From Winogradskyella aurantiaca (GTDB lineage Bacteria > Bacteroidota > Bacteroidia > Flavobacteriales > Flavobacteriaceae), in the NCBI RefSeq assembly GCF_003362725.1, contig NZ_QKTV01000004.1:124001-188000 (forward strand): a stretch of DNA of 64,000 nucleotides. The letters run 5' to 3'. A program made the translations under genes and the position numbers. Every line of letters begins with the position of its first letter. The stretch's first letter is position 1. The notes beneath the pieces were generated by a model. The model was not told the DNA's origin, did not search any database, and saw nothing but the letters and a program-made list of their open reading frames with translations. Below are positions 50,275 to 58,642 of this stretch, one piece after another.

Positions 50275-51066
50275 ATGCAGACTGAAAAAGTAAAAGATTA
50301 TATTGTTAATTGGTTAAAAGACTATGCTAAAAATGCTGGCATGCGTGGATTCGTTGTCGGTGTGTCTGGCGGAATAGATTCAGCACTTACCTCAACACTA
50401 TGTGCCCTAACAGGGTTGGAAGTTTTGTGTCTAGAAATGCCCATTCACCAGGCGCCCAGTCAAGTAAGCCGAGCCATGAATCATATTAATTGGTTACAAA
50501 ATCAATTTTCTAACGTACAAATGACTCAGGTGAATCTTACACCGGTGTTCGACCAATTAATTGAAGCATTACCTCCCGTTGAAAATGAAGAGAGTCGATT
50601 TATGTCTTTGGCTAATACGAGAGCAAGATTACGCATGACGTCTTTGTACTATTTCGCAGCTTTAAACAAATACCTTGTAGCTGGAACCGGCAATAAGGTT
50701 GAAGATTTTGGTGTTGGTTTCTATACTAAATATGGGGATGGTGGAGTGGACCTAAGTCCAATTGCAGATTTAATGAAAAGCGAGGTTTATGAAATTGCAA
50801 AGCTCTTAGGAGTGAATGAAGAAATCATTAAGGCAGCACCTACAGATGGATTATGGGGAGATGACCGAACCGATGAAGATCAAATTGGAGCCTCGTATCC
50901 AGAACTCGAATGGGCTATGAAAATGGATGCTTCAGGAAAATCTGCAGAAGACTTTGAAGGACGCAAAAAATTGGTTTTTGAGATCTATAAAAGATTAAAC
51001 AAAATCAATCAACACAAAATGCAACCAATACCAGTATGTGAAATTCCCTCAGAATTAATGAATTAG
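50275..51066 (+). CDS. nadE: Ammonia-dependent NAD+ synthetase
   Basis: NadE (263 residues) joins deamido-NAD and ammonia using ATP. The P-loop-like V-S-G-G-I-D-S-A-L-T-S-T near residue 31 is the adenylation motif. G-T-G-N-K-V-E-D-F-G-V-G near residue 138 and K-Y-G-D-G-G-V-D-L-S-P-I-A-D near residue 154 are typical of the NadE domain. The size shows no glutaminase domain, so the nitrogen comes from ammonia. It is divergent from gldB and 138 bases from the response regulator. Confidence 0.94.
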   Translation: MQTEKVKDYIVNWLKDYAKNAGMRGFVVGVSGGIDSALTSTLCALTGLEVLCLEMPIHQAPSQVSRAMNHINWLQNQFSNVQMTQVNLTPVFDQLIEALPPVENEESRFMSLANTRARLRMTSLYYFAALNKYLVAGTGNKVEDFGVGFYTKYGDGGVDLSPIADLMKSEVYEIAKLLGVNEEIIKAAPTDGLWGDDRTDEDQIGASYPELEWAMKMDASGKSAEDFEGRKKLVFEIYKRLNKINQHKMQPIPVCEIPSELMN

Positions 51067-51112
51067 GAAGGATTTTTCTTAACGTTTTTTAACATTCGTG
51101 TAAAAATTTAGT

Positions 51113-51120
51113 TATTTTTG
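51113..51120 (+). promoter_or_regulatory. -7 box TATTTTTG for the response regulator
   Basis: Exact TAnnTTTG, 85 bases before the ATG at 51205, giving a long leader that contains a strong hairpin. Confidence 0.5.
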
Positions 51121-51134
51121 TTTAGCTACCACGA

Positions 51135-51166
51135 CTTAAATATGGATTGACCGAGCCATATTTAGG
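51135..51166 (+). promoter_or_regulatory. Hairpin in the leader of the response regulator
   Basis: CTTAAATATGG (51135-51145) pairs with CCATATTTAGG (51156-51166), 11 pairs with one G-T wobble, around the loop ATTGACCGAG. It is not followed by a T run, so a terminator is unlikely. It lies 38 bases upstream of the ATG and could affect mRNA stability or translation. Confidence 0.4.
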
Positions 51167-51204
51167 CATACAACTAACTATTAAGTAACTAAATCTTAAG
51201 CACA

Positions 51205-51834
51205 ATGGTAAACATTCTTGTTGTCGACAGTCATCCTGTCGTACGAAATGGATTAAAACATTTCCTCAACGAGCTTCCAGATTACAATGTGATTGGAAGC
51301 TTGAGAAGTGGTGTTGAAATCTTTGAATTTGTCAGAAGAAATAATGTTGATATCATTATTTCAGAAATTGACTTACCAGAATTAAACGGGATCACAGCGC
51401 TTAGGGCTATTAAGAAAGAGAACAAAAAAATCAAGGTGATTATGTTCAGTCATCAACCAGAAGAAATCTATGCTATTAGCACAATTAAAGCAGGAGCTTC
51501 AGGTTATTTGAATAAATCTGCAGATTTAGACCTTTTGCAAAAAGCCGTTGAAACCGTACTGGAAGACAAAATTTATTTAAGTGAGAAAATGGACAAACAC
51601 TACAGGTACGAGGATACTCGAAAGAGTCGCACCCGTTTGTTCAAAAGACTTTCTACTAGGGAAGTTGAAGTACTAAAGCTCTTGTCTATTGGAAAAAAGA
51701 ACAAGGAAATTGCTCAGGAACTGGACATTAACGAGAAAACCGTTAGCACCTACAAAGCGCGCTTATTTAAAAAATTAAACGTAACCAATGTTGTAGATCT
51801 GATACATCAAGCTGAGCATCATAACTTGACGTAA
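51205..51834 (+). CDS. LuxR/NarL-type response regulator with an atypical receiver
   Basis: The 209-residue product has a receiver domain at 1-115 and a LuxR-type helix-turn-helix at about 145-205 (L-S-T-R-E-V-E-V-L-K-L-L-S-I-G-K-K-N-K-E-I-A). In the receiver the acceptor Asp is replaced by Glu54 (I-S-E-I-D-L-P-E-L-N-G). The acidic pair D-D is D8-S9. Ser82 and Lys104 (Y-L-N-K) are kept. This suggests a phosphorylation-independent or phosphomimetic regulator, and no sensor kinase is adjacent. It lies between nadE and convergent dnaG, the intergenic gap to dnaG being 3 bases. Confidence 0.88.
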   Translation: MVNILVVDSHPVVRNGLKHFLNELPDYNVIGSLRSGVEIFEFVRRNNVDIIISEIDLPELNGITALRAIKKENKKIKVIMFSHQPEEIYAISTIKAGASGYLNKSADLDLLQKAVETVLEDKIYLSEKMDKHYRYEDTRKSRTRLFKRLSTREVEVLKLLSIGKKNKEIAQELDINEKTVSTYKARLFKKLNVTNVVDLIHQAEHHNLT

Positions 51835-51837
51835 TCC

Positions 51838-53799
51838 TCAACCTACAACTCGTCCAAGTTTTTTGGATAGTAACATCTTAAGGCCGACATAATCTTGTAT
51901 ATCTTCAATGATAGCTCTTGTGTCGGCTTCTGTATTTAAAGTCTCCTCTTTAAACGCGGCTACTTTTTTGTCAATTAAAAAACACCTAAGACTTAGAATG
52001 GTTTGATTAACTAGCTGAGCTATACTTTGTGACTTCTCTTTTGGTATTATATGATTTCGTTCCCAATCATGCAGAGAATAACGTTCTTCTTCCATTAAAA
52101 TACTAGTTACTAACTGCGCCTCTTCCTGTTCGAGCGAATTTATGTATTGTCTAACCTCAAATTCACTAGACTGATTGAGAGTATTAATTAAGCTAGTATA
52201 AAGCGATTTGAAATTAACATTGGTGAATTCCATTTCGTCTTCATGCAGATCTAAATATATCTTTTCAAATACTTTAGACTCGTGACTCACAGGCTCTAAA
52301 TCAAGATCTCCGGTGACATCACTCTCTTTTAGAATAAGATCTTCAAAGGTCTCATTGGCATTGCCATAGATTAAAAGAATTTCAATGATTTTCTTTTCAA
52401 GTTCGAACTGACGATCTACCTTTTTAATAGTTGCAGTCTCATTTTTTACCACCTGGAATGGACTTGGAGCAGATCTTTTTTTAGAGGCTTCTGAAACTTC
52501 CTTTTTGTGGATTTGTGCCAAAGTACTAAACAGCACCTCTTCACTAACCTCCATTATTTGAGAGCAGGTACGCACGTATATCTCACGTTTTATCTGATCA
52601 GGTATCTTTGAAATACTATTGACAATATCCCTTACAGTCTCAGCCTTTTTAATGGGGTCATTGGCTGCCTCATTTGCCAATAAGGATGCTTTGAACTGAA
52701 TGAAGTCCTGAGCATTGGAACTCAAATAATCCTTAAGTTCAGTCAGGGAATTTGACTTAGCAAAACTATCGGGATCTTCACCATCTGGAAAGGTACATAC
52801 TCTTACATTCATACCCTGCTCCAAAATAAGATCAATACCCCTTAAAGAGGCTCTTAATCCAGCCGCATCACCATCAAAAAGGACCGTAATATTTTTGGTT
52901 AACCTATTTATTAAACGAATCTGATCTGAAGTCAAGGCTGTTCCAGAGGAGGAAACTACATTCTTGACACCAGTCTGATACATTTGAATAACATCAGTAT
53001 AGCCCTCAACCAAAAAGCAATTATCCTCTTTTGCAATATCTTGCTTAGCAAAGTAGAGGCCATACAATACCTTACTCTTATTGTAAACCAAACTCTCTGG
53101 TGAGTTTAGGTATTTAGCAGCCTTTTTATCATTTGTTAAAATTCTTCCTCCAAAACCTAATATGCGTCCACTCATACTATGTATAGGGAACATAATACGC
53201 CCCTTAAAGCGATCAAATGTTTTGGTCTCCTTGACTATAGTTAATCCTGTTTGCTCTAAAAACTCAAGCTTGTATCCTTCTTTGACGGCCCTATCTGTAA
53301 AGGCACTCCATTCATCGAGGGAATAACCCAATTGGAACTTGCTAATAGTTTCCTCAGAGAAACCCCGTTCAACAAAATAGCTTTTACCAATGGCTTTTCC
53401 TTTATCGGTTTTATGAAGAATATCCTGAAAGTAATTATTGGCGAAAGTATTAACCAAATAGAGACTCTCTCGCGCGTCAGCTGCCTCTTTTTGTTCATTG
53501 GTCTGTTCGGTTTCTTCAATTTCAATGTTGTATTTCTTAGCTAAATATCTAATGGCCTCTGGATAGGTAAAGTGCTCGTGCTCCATTAAAAAGGTCACCG
53601 CATTTCCTCCTTTTCCACTTGAAAAATCTTTCCAAATTTGTTTCACAGGAGATACCATAAAACTAGGGGTACGTTCATCAGAAAAAGGGCTTAAACCTTT
53701 ATAATTACTTCCTGATTTTTTTAATTGAACGAAATCACCAATAACCTCCTCAACTCTGGACGTTTCAAATACTTGTGCTATGGTGTTCTGAGAGATCAA
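51838..53799 (-). CDS. dnaG: DNA primase with degenerate zinc-binding domain
   Basis: The 653-residue primase makes RNA primers at the replication fork. The toprim core has V-E-G-Y-T-D-V-I near residue 263 and L-F-D-G-D-A-A-G-L-R near residue 305, with metal-binding acids present. The N-terminal CHC2 domain is kept by shape (S-F-M-V-S-P-V-K-Q-I-W-K-D-F-S-S-G-K-G-G-N), but the four usual zinc ligands are S37, S40, D58 and S61 rather than Cys/His. The start is TTG at 53799, with no ATG until residue 49. The C-terminal helicase-binding region is present. It ends 3 bases from the response regulator gene. Confidence 0.94.
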   Translation of the reverse strand: MISQNTIAQVFETSRVEEVIGDFVQLKKSGSNYKGLSPFSDERTPSFMVSPVKQIWKDFSSGKGGNAVTFLMEHEHFTYPEAIRYLAKKYNIEIEETEQTNEQKEAADARESLYLVNTFANNYFQDILHKTDKGKAIGKSYFVERGFSEETISKFQLGYSLDEWSAFTDRAVKEGYKLEFLEQTGLTIVKETKTFDRFKGRIMFPIHSMSGRILGFGGRILTNDKKAAKYLNSPESLVYNKSKVLYGLYFAKQDIAKEDNCFLVEGYTDVIQMYQTGVKNVVSSSGTALTSDQIRLINRLTKNITVLFDGDAAGLRASLRGIDLILEQGMNVRVCTFPDGEDPDSFAKSNSLTELKDYLSSNAQDFIQFKASLLANEAANDPIKKAETVRDIVNSISKIPDQIKREIYVRTCSQIMEVSEEVLFSTLAQIHKKEVSEASKKRSAPSPFQVVKNETATIKKVDRQFELEKKIIEILLIYGNANETFEDLILKESDVTGDLDLEPVSHESKVFEKIYLDLHEDEMEFTNVNFKSLYTSLINTLNQSSEFEVRQYINSLEQEEAQLVTSILMEEERYSLHDWERNHIIPKEKSQSIAQLVNQTILSLRCFLIDKKVAAFKEETLNTEADTRAIIEDIQDYVGLKMLLSKKLGRVVG

Positions 53800-53886
53800 A
53801 CTTTAAATACTTCGATTGATTCGTTTATAAATACGAAGAAGGTAAAAATAATTAAAACAGAGAAATCAATACCCATTAATGGAATC

Positions 53887-53920
53887 AAAAAAGTCCCATT
53901 CAAAGACGAATAGGACTTTT
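53887..53920 (-). terminator. Terminator after the sigma-factor operon
   Basis: On the reverse strand AAAAGTCCTATTC pairs with GAATGGGACTTTT (one mismatch), then runs into TTTTTT. It follows the stop of the beta-barrel gene at 53943 and lies before dnaG. Confidence 0.7.
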
Positions 53921-53942
53921 GTATACTGGTATTTATTATGGT

Positions 53943-55043
53943 TTAATCAAAATCAAACCTTACACCTAAGGAAATATTATTTTGTTCAATTACCTGATCT
54001 CTGAATATGGGATTTAAATCGTACTTGCAATAGAATGCAAAATTTCCAATCCCCACATAACCGCTTAATCCATAGATGAAATGTGAAGGCCTATAGGCCC
54101 CATCAATTTTTTCTTTAACTCGACCATCACCAGGCAGGTCGTATTTTAATTTTTGTCTGGTTTGAAGATTCAATCCCGCATAACCCCCGACACCTATTTT
54201 AAATTGTCTTCTTGTAGAGTATCTGATGTACGAACCTCGATCTTTCTTTCTTGAAGGGCCAAACTCAAAATGAACTGGTAATACCAAGTTGGTCATTCTG
54301 TATTTGGCGACATTCAATTGTTGTGGAAATTCTTCAAGGACGATATTTCCCTCATCATTAACTAAATATTGATTGTTTTTAATATTTAGTTTGTTCCAAG
54401 TCACGGAAAAACCGTATTTAAATCTAACCGCATTTGAATTGTTAAATACACGTGTCTTCCAGGCCCAACCTATTTCCCAAAATGTCGATCTTGAACGATA
54501 TGGAGAATCATCAATTTGCCCATCTATAATGGCATTATTTAAACCAGCAGCAAACACAAAATCAACAGTTGTGCGTCTGTCATACTTTTTAGGCTTTTCA
54601 ATAGTTGAACTTCCAATAGTAATAACCGGAGACTCTGTTTCTTCATCGATATCAATAGAAATTTTAAAATCCCCATCGTCATCAATTTTAACATAGGAAG
54701 TCTCATTGCGCTCAATTAAGGAAATTTTATTATCTATAATAGCAACTCTATTTTCGATATTTTGAGCACGTTTCTCAGCTGCCTTATTTTTTAATTCATC
54801 AGCTTCGGCTGGAGTAATATCACCACGGTCCAAGCGGATATTTATATTTTCAATTTCTTGTTTTAGAAACTCCTTTTCCTCTTTTCTAATTTGTTCTTTT
54901 AAATTGTTCAGCTTTTTAATCTGCTCCTGCTTCACAATTTCAGATTTGGATTCAGATTTTGTGTCATTAGTTTCTTGAGCTTCCAGGACCGATACCATAA
55001 ATACAAGAAGCAGTGGAAAAATTAAGTGTTTAATGTTTGACAT
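53943..55043 (-). CDS. Outer-membrane beta-barrel protein with N-terminal coiled coil
   Basis: The 366-residue product has a signal peptide (residues 1-21, ending V-L-E-A-Q-E), then a long Lys/Glu-rich coiled coil at about 25-115. The rest is beta-rich with alternating hydrophobic residues ending in R-F-D-F-D, as in outer-membrane beta-barrels of the PorT/OMP_b-brl class. It is last in the operon with an ECF sigma factor and a putative anti-sigma-like membrane protein. It could be the surface output of that system. No catalytic motif is seen. Confidence 0.6.
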   Translation of the reverse strand: MSNIKHLIFPLLLVFMVSVLEAQETNDTKSESKSEIVKQEQIKKLNNLKEQIRKEEKEFLKQEIENINIRLDRGDITPAEADELKNKAAEKRAQNIENRVAIIDNKISLIERNETSYVKIDDDGDFKISIDIDEETESPVITIGSSTIEKPKKYDRRTTVDFVFAAGLNNAIIDGQIDDSPYRSRSTFWEIGWAWKTRVFNNSNAVRFKYGFSVTWNKLNIKNNQYLVNDEGNIVLEEFPQQLNVAKYRMTNLVLPVHFEFGPSRKKDRGSYIRYSTRRQFKIGVGGYAGLNLQTRQKLKYDLPGDGRVKEKIDGAYRPSHFIYGLSGYVGIGNFAFYCKYDLNPIFRDQVIEQNNISLGVRFDFD

Positions 55044-55082
55044 AATTGTTCGTTTTTTGATTATTAGATTTTGATTAATGTA

Positions 55083-55853
55083 TTATTTGTTGTTGCGTTG
55101 CGCGACTGCCGTCTTTACCTTTTTGAAGCCACTCTCAATAACGCGGTATACTTTTGTTTTTAATGATGGCGCTACCTCCTCTTCAGCCTCTTTTAAAAGA
55201 AGATCAGCATCGACTATTTGTGTATTACTCATTATCTCCTTTTTTATAAACAACTGTTTTTGGGCCGCCTTTAATAGAGAATCAACCTCCTTATTAAGAT
55301 CATTTCCAGAGGTGGTTTTAGCTTCTTGAAGAACCTCATCAACTTTAGACTTATCTATTTCTGTTATTAAAACGGGATCTGTTTTAATCTCAATATCTTT
55401 TTTAGTTGAAGACTCACTTAACTCCGCATAATATGTTTCATCTGTTACTCTGCTAGGTTCTTCTGACTTGATAGTTGCTTCGTATTTCGTTTCTACTCGA
55501 TTCTTGCCAGAATTGTCGTTAACTCCTACTGCCAAGGATTCCTGACTATCAAATAAAATCTTGGTTTCTTTTTCTGATGATACTGGATCTTCCTTTATTT
55601 CAATTTTTGGCTCTTCAACCGAATAAGAATCATTCTTAGTTTCTATTTGACTGGGCTCTTCGATAAGAAAAGGAACGGCAATCAACGCCAATAGAAAAGT
55701 TGCTGCCATACCCATCCACCAATACTTCTTACCCGATTTTTTATTGGATTTGTCTAACTGTTTCGCCAAACGATCCCAGGACTGAATAGAAGGCTCTATC
55801 ATTCTACCTTCAAGCTTTTCTTTGATTCCTTCTTCAAATTTAATTGGCGCCAT
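55083..55853 (-). CDS. Single-pass membrane protein, anti-sigma-like candidate
   Basis: The 256-residue product has a cytoplasmic N terminus (about residues 1-45) with W-D-R-L-A-K-Q-L-D near residue 26, then a membrane helix (W-W-M-G-M-A-A-T-F-L-L-A-L-I-A-V-P-F-L) near 45-63. The long charged, Glu/Lys/Ser-rich periplasmic part lacks a clear fold. It overlaps the sigma factor gene by 14 bases, as anti-sigma factors often do. No zinc-anti-sigma motif is visible, so the assignment is based on context. Confidence 0.6.
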   Translation of the reverse strand: MAPIKFEEGIKEKLEGRMIEPSIQSWDRLAKQLDKSNKKSGKKYWWMGMAATFLLALIAVPFLIEEPSQIETKNDSYSVEEPKIEIKEDPVSSEKETKILFDSQESLAVGVNDNSGKNRVETKYEATIKSEEPSRVTDETYYAELSESSTKKDIEIKTDPVLITEIDKSKVDEVLQEAKTTSGNDLNKEVDSLLKAAQKQLFIKKEIMSNTQIVDADLLLKEAEEEVAPSLKTKVYRVIESGFKKVKTAVAQRNNK

Positions 55854-56403
55854 AACTACTTTGATTTATTTTTTTTATCTGCTCCTGAAGTAACTTTCTC
55901 GCCTTAAATAATTGAGATTTAGATGTCCCTTCAGAAATTCCCAGCATCTGAGCAATCTCAGAATGCTTATAACCCTCGATGGCATACATTACAAACACCA
56001 CTCGGTATCCTTCGGGCAGCTCATCAATAACTTGTTGAATTTCCGAAACTGCCATATCACTATTTATACTGTCATATCCACCTTTTAAATTCTCATTAAT
56101 CTCTGCTGAAAACTCAAATGGATTTTTCTTTCTTAATTCTGAAATGCATTCGCGCACCATTATACGTCTTATCCAACCTTCAAAACTGCCTTGGTTTTTA
56201 AAACCACCAATATGTTTAAAGACCTTAAAAAATCCATTGAGCATAACCTCTTCTGCAATACTAACGTCCTTCATGTAATACCTGCAAACACTCAACATCT
56301 TTGGAGCAAAGGTCTTATAGATAATATGCTGAGCCTGTCTGTTTTGTTTGGCTGCACGCTCAATTAGTTTTGTTTGGTCTTTATGAAGTTGAATGACTTT
56401 CAT
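55840..56403 (-). CDS. RNA polymerase ECF sigma factor
   Basis: The 187-residue protein has sigma region 2 at about 22-90 (V-C-R-Y-Y-M-K-D near residue 35, with A-E-E-V-M-L-N-G-F-F-K-V-F-K and G-S-F-E-G-W-I-R-R-I near residue 73). Sigma region 4 is at about 120-175 with L-P-E-G-Y-R-V-V-F and H-S-E-I-A-Q-M-L-G-I-S-E-G-T-S-K-S as the helix-turn-helix. It is the typical Bacteroidota ECF form. It heads an operon with the membrane protein and the beta-barrel protein, so it probably reports on an envelope signal. Confidence 0.9.
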   Translation of the reverse strand: MKVIQLHKDQTKLIERAAKQNRQAQHIIYKTFAPKMLSVCRYYMKDVSIAEEVMLNGFFKVFKHIGGFKNQGSFEGWIRRIMVRECISELRKKNPFEFSAEINENLKGGYDSINSDMAVSEIQQVIDELPEGYRVVFVMYAIEGYKHSEIAQMLGISEGTSKSQLFKARKLLQEQIKKINQSSYGAN

Positions 56404-56483
56404 CTATACCTTCATCAAATGATTGGTTTTATACTTTTATAGACGCAGTTAAGAATCGGATGGTTGCCTAGGGATAAAAAAAA

Positions 56484-57467
56484 TTATTTTTTGCGCTCAA
56501 TAACGTAGTTCACCATGAGAATTAAGGAGTCCTTATATGCTGAAGAAGGAAACTCATCAAGTATAGCAAGTGCCTCGGTTTGAAAAGATACCATTTTATC
56601 TATGGCATAGTCTAGACCGCCTTCTGTTTTCACAAAACTGATTATCTCTTTAACCCGTTTTTTGTCCTTATTTTTATTCTTTACACTATTAATAAGCCAT
56701 GCTCTCTCCTTCTTAGAGACTTTATTCAGTACATGAATTAAAGGAAGTGTCATCTTTTGTTCCTTTATATCAATTCCTATGGGCTTACCTATTTTATCCT
56801 CGCCATAGTCAAATAAATCATCTTTAATCTGAAATGCCATCCCAATGAGTTCCCCGAAACGGCGCATAGATTCAACTTGAGAAGAACCTGGCTTCACTGA
56901 AGCCGCACCTAAGCTACAACAAGCAGCAATCAAAGTTGCCGTTTTTTGCCTAATAATATCGTAATAAACGGCTTCTGTAATATCTAATTCTCTTGCCTTT
57001 TCTATTTGTAAAAGTTCTCCCTCGCTCATTTCTTTAACCGCAACAGAAATGATCTTGAGAAGATCAAAATCATTATTGTCTATAGAAAGAAGTAAACCCT
57101 TAGAAAGCAAGTAATCTCCAATTAAGACGGCGATTTTGTTCTTCCAAAGCGCATTTATACTAAAAAAACCGCGTCGGCGATTGCTATCATCTACAACATC
57201 ATCATGTACTAATGTAGCGGTATGAATTAACTCAATTACCGAGGCACCTCGATACGTGCGCTCGCTAACGTTACCATTATTAAGCATCTTAGCAACTAAA
57301 AAAACAAACATTGGACGCATTTGTTTCCCTTTCCTATTTACAATGTAATGAGTGATTCTATTTAAAAGAGCCACCTGACTAGACATGGATAATTGAAACT
57401 TCTGTTCAAATAAATCCATCTCAAAGGCAATGGGTTGTTTTATTTGCTCGGTAATTTTCAAAGGCAA
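56484..57467 (-). CDS. Polyprenyl diphosphate synthase
   Basis: The all-helical enzyme (327 residues from the TTG at 57467, or 325 from a second TTG at 57461) elongates prenyl chains for menaquinone or carrier lipid. The first aspartate-rich motif is V-H-D-D-V-V-D-D-S-N-R-R-R-G near residue 91, and the second is I-K-D-D-L-F-D-Y-G near residue 217. K-G-K-Q-M-R-P lies near residue 48. The chain length cannot be read with certainty. Both candidate starts are TTG, and the first ATG comes only at residue 17. Confidence 0.9.
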   Translation of the reverse strand: MPLKITEQIKQPIAFEMDLFEQKFQLSMSSQVALLNRITHYIVNRKGKQMRPMFVFLVAKMLNNGNVSERTYRGASVIELIHTATLVHDDVVDDSNRRRGFFSINALWKNKIAVLIGDYLLSKGLLLSIDNNDFDLLKIISVAVKEMSEGELLQIEKARELDITEAVYYDIIRQKTATLIAACCSLGAASVKPGSSQVESMRRFGELIGMAFQIKDDLFDYGEDKIGKPIGIDIKEQKMTLPLIHVLNKVSKKERAWLINSVKNKNKDKKRVKEIISFVKTEGGLDYAIDKMVSFQTEALAILDEFPSSAYKDSLILMVNYVIERKK

Positions 57468-57662
57468 GATTTAAAAGCTAAATTAATGATTAAGCCGGTT
57501 TTAACGGAAAAAGTTGATCATTATCTGAATTGGCTTTTATTCTATGAAATATTTACTAATTTTATTCTAATATATGATATTATATAATTTAATACCCTGA
57601 CAATTAGAGACAACACAATTACACCAACTTAATTATTAACCATTTCTACAAACACACAACAC

Positions 57663-58592
57663 ATGAAAAAAATTACTTTACTACTTTTTTATTTAATCGC
57701 TCTGACTGGATTTAGTCAGGATCTAATATCTTTTGAAACTGGTGAAGGCTATGTTTTAGGTGATATTAATGGTCAGGATAACTGGACTGTTTCAGCCTCT
57801 GGACCAAATTTTATAGCAAATCAAGAAATTACTGATGCAGATGCAACCGATGGTATTTATTCACTAAGATTAGCTCAAGACCCTGCCTTTGGAGGGCAAG
57901 TTACCAGAAACACCGGTGCTTTTTACCCTTTGGATGCACCTCTTGATGCTAGTACAGCCATTATTTCATTTGATATAAACATCACTTCATTTAGTTCGAC
58001 AATATTTGAAGTTGGTTTTGATAATACTAATGAAAATGCCACCATAACAAGTATTGCTATTAATATTGACGGTTCAGTTAATGTTTATGCCAATACCCAG
58101 GCAGATGGAAATGGCAGCATTGTTTTTGAGGATACCAATGAAGATTTGGTTGCCAATACCTGGTACAATATTAGACTTGAAATTAATGGCTCTGCCATTG
58201 AAGTATTTATTGACGATGCCTCTGTATATACAGGTTTTGTAGGCACACCCAATGTTGATATTTTAAGAGCCGTTTGCGTTCATGACAATCAAGGTGGCTC
58301 ATTTTTGTTTGATAATTTTAGAATAAACAACGAAGTATTATCAGTTGACGATGTGAAAGCCAATACCTATGATTTTAGATATGTTTCTAACACAAAAGAA
58401 TTATTGTTGAACTCCCCTTCAGTACCATTAGAGAATCTAGCTGTTTATAACATGCTTGGACAGCAGGTATTCGGGAGTAGATTATCTGGAAACAGTGAAC
58501 AATTAAGTGTCTACAATCTTCCTAATGGGATCTATGTTGCTCAAATTACTATGGGTGGCCAAACAGAAACTTTCAAATTCGTAAAGAATTAG
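57663..58592 (+). CDS. Secreted protein with T9SS sorting domain
   Basis: The 309-residue product has a signal peptide ending L-T-G-F-S-Q-D. A beta-sandwich like concanavalin/LamG spans about 25-225, including an N-T-W-Y-N-I-R-L-E-I stretch typical of such domains. The C terminus carries the type A sorting domain: L-A-V-Y-N-M-L-G-Q-Q-V-F near residue 259, then L-P-N-G-I-Y-V-A-Q-I and a final K-F-V-K-N. It should be exported through the type IX secretion system to the cell surface or medium. Its binding target is unknown. Confidence 0.85.
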   Translation: MKKITLLLFYLIALTGFSQDLISFETGEGYVLGDINGQDNWTVSASGPNFIANQEITDADATDGIYSLRLAQDPAFGGQVTRNTGAFYPLDAPLDASTAIISFDINITSFSSTIFEVGFDNTNENATITSIAINIDGSVNVYANTQADGNGSIVFEDTNEDLVANTWYNIRLEINGSAIEVFIDDASVYTGFVGTPNVDILRAVCVHDNQGGSFLFDNFRINNEVLSVDDVKANTYDFRYVSNTKELLLNSPSVPLENLAVYNMLGQQVFGSRLSGNSEQLSVYNLPNGIYVAQITMGGQTETFKFVKN

Positions 58593-58610
58593 ATTTGATC
58601 TTTTAACTAT

Positions 58611-58642
58611 AAAAAAAGCAACCAAAATTGGTTGCTTTTTTT
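58611..58642. terminator. Bidirectional terminator between the T9SS-protein gene and rlmN
   Basis: AAAAAAAGCAACC (58611-58623) pairs with GGTTGCTTTTTTT (58630-58642), loop AAAATT. Seven A and seven T residues flank the stem, so it works in both directions. Confidence 0.85.
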
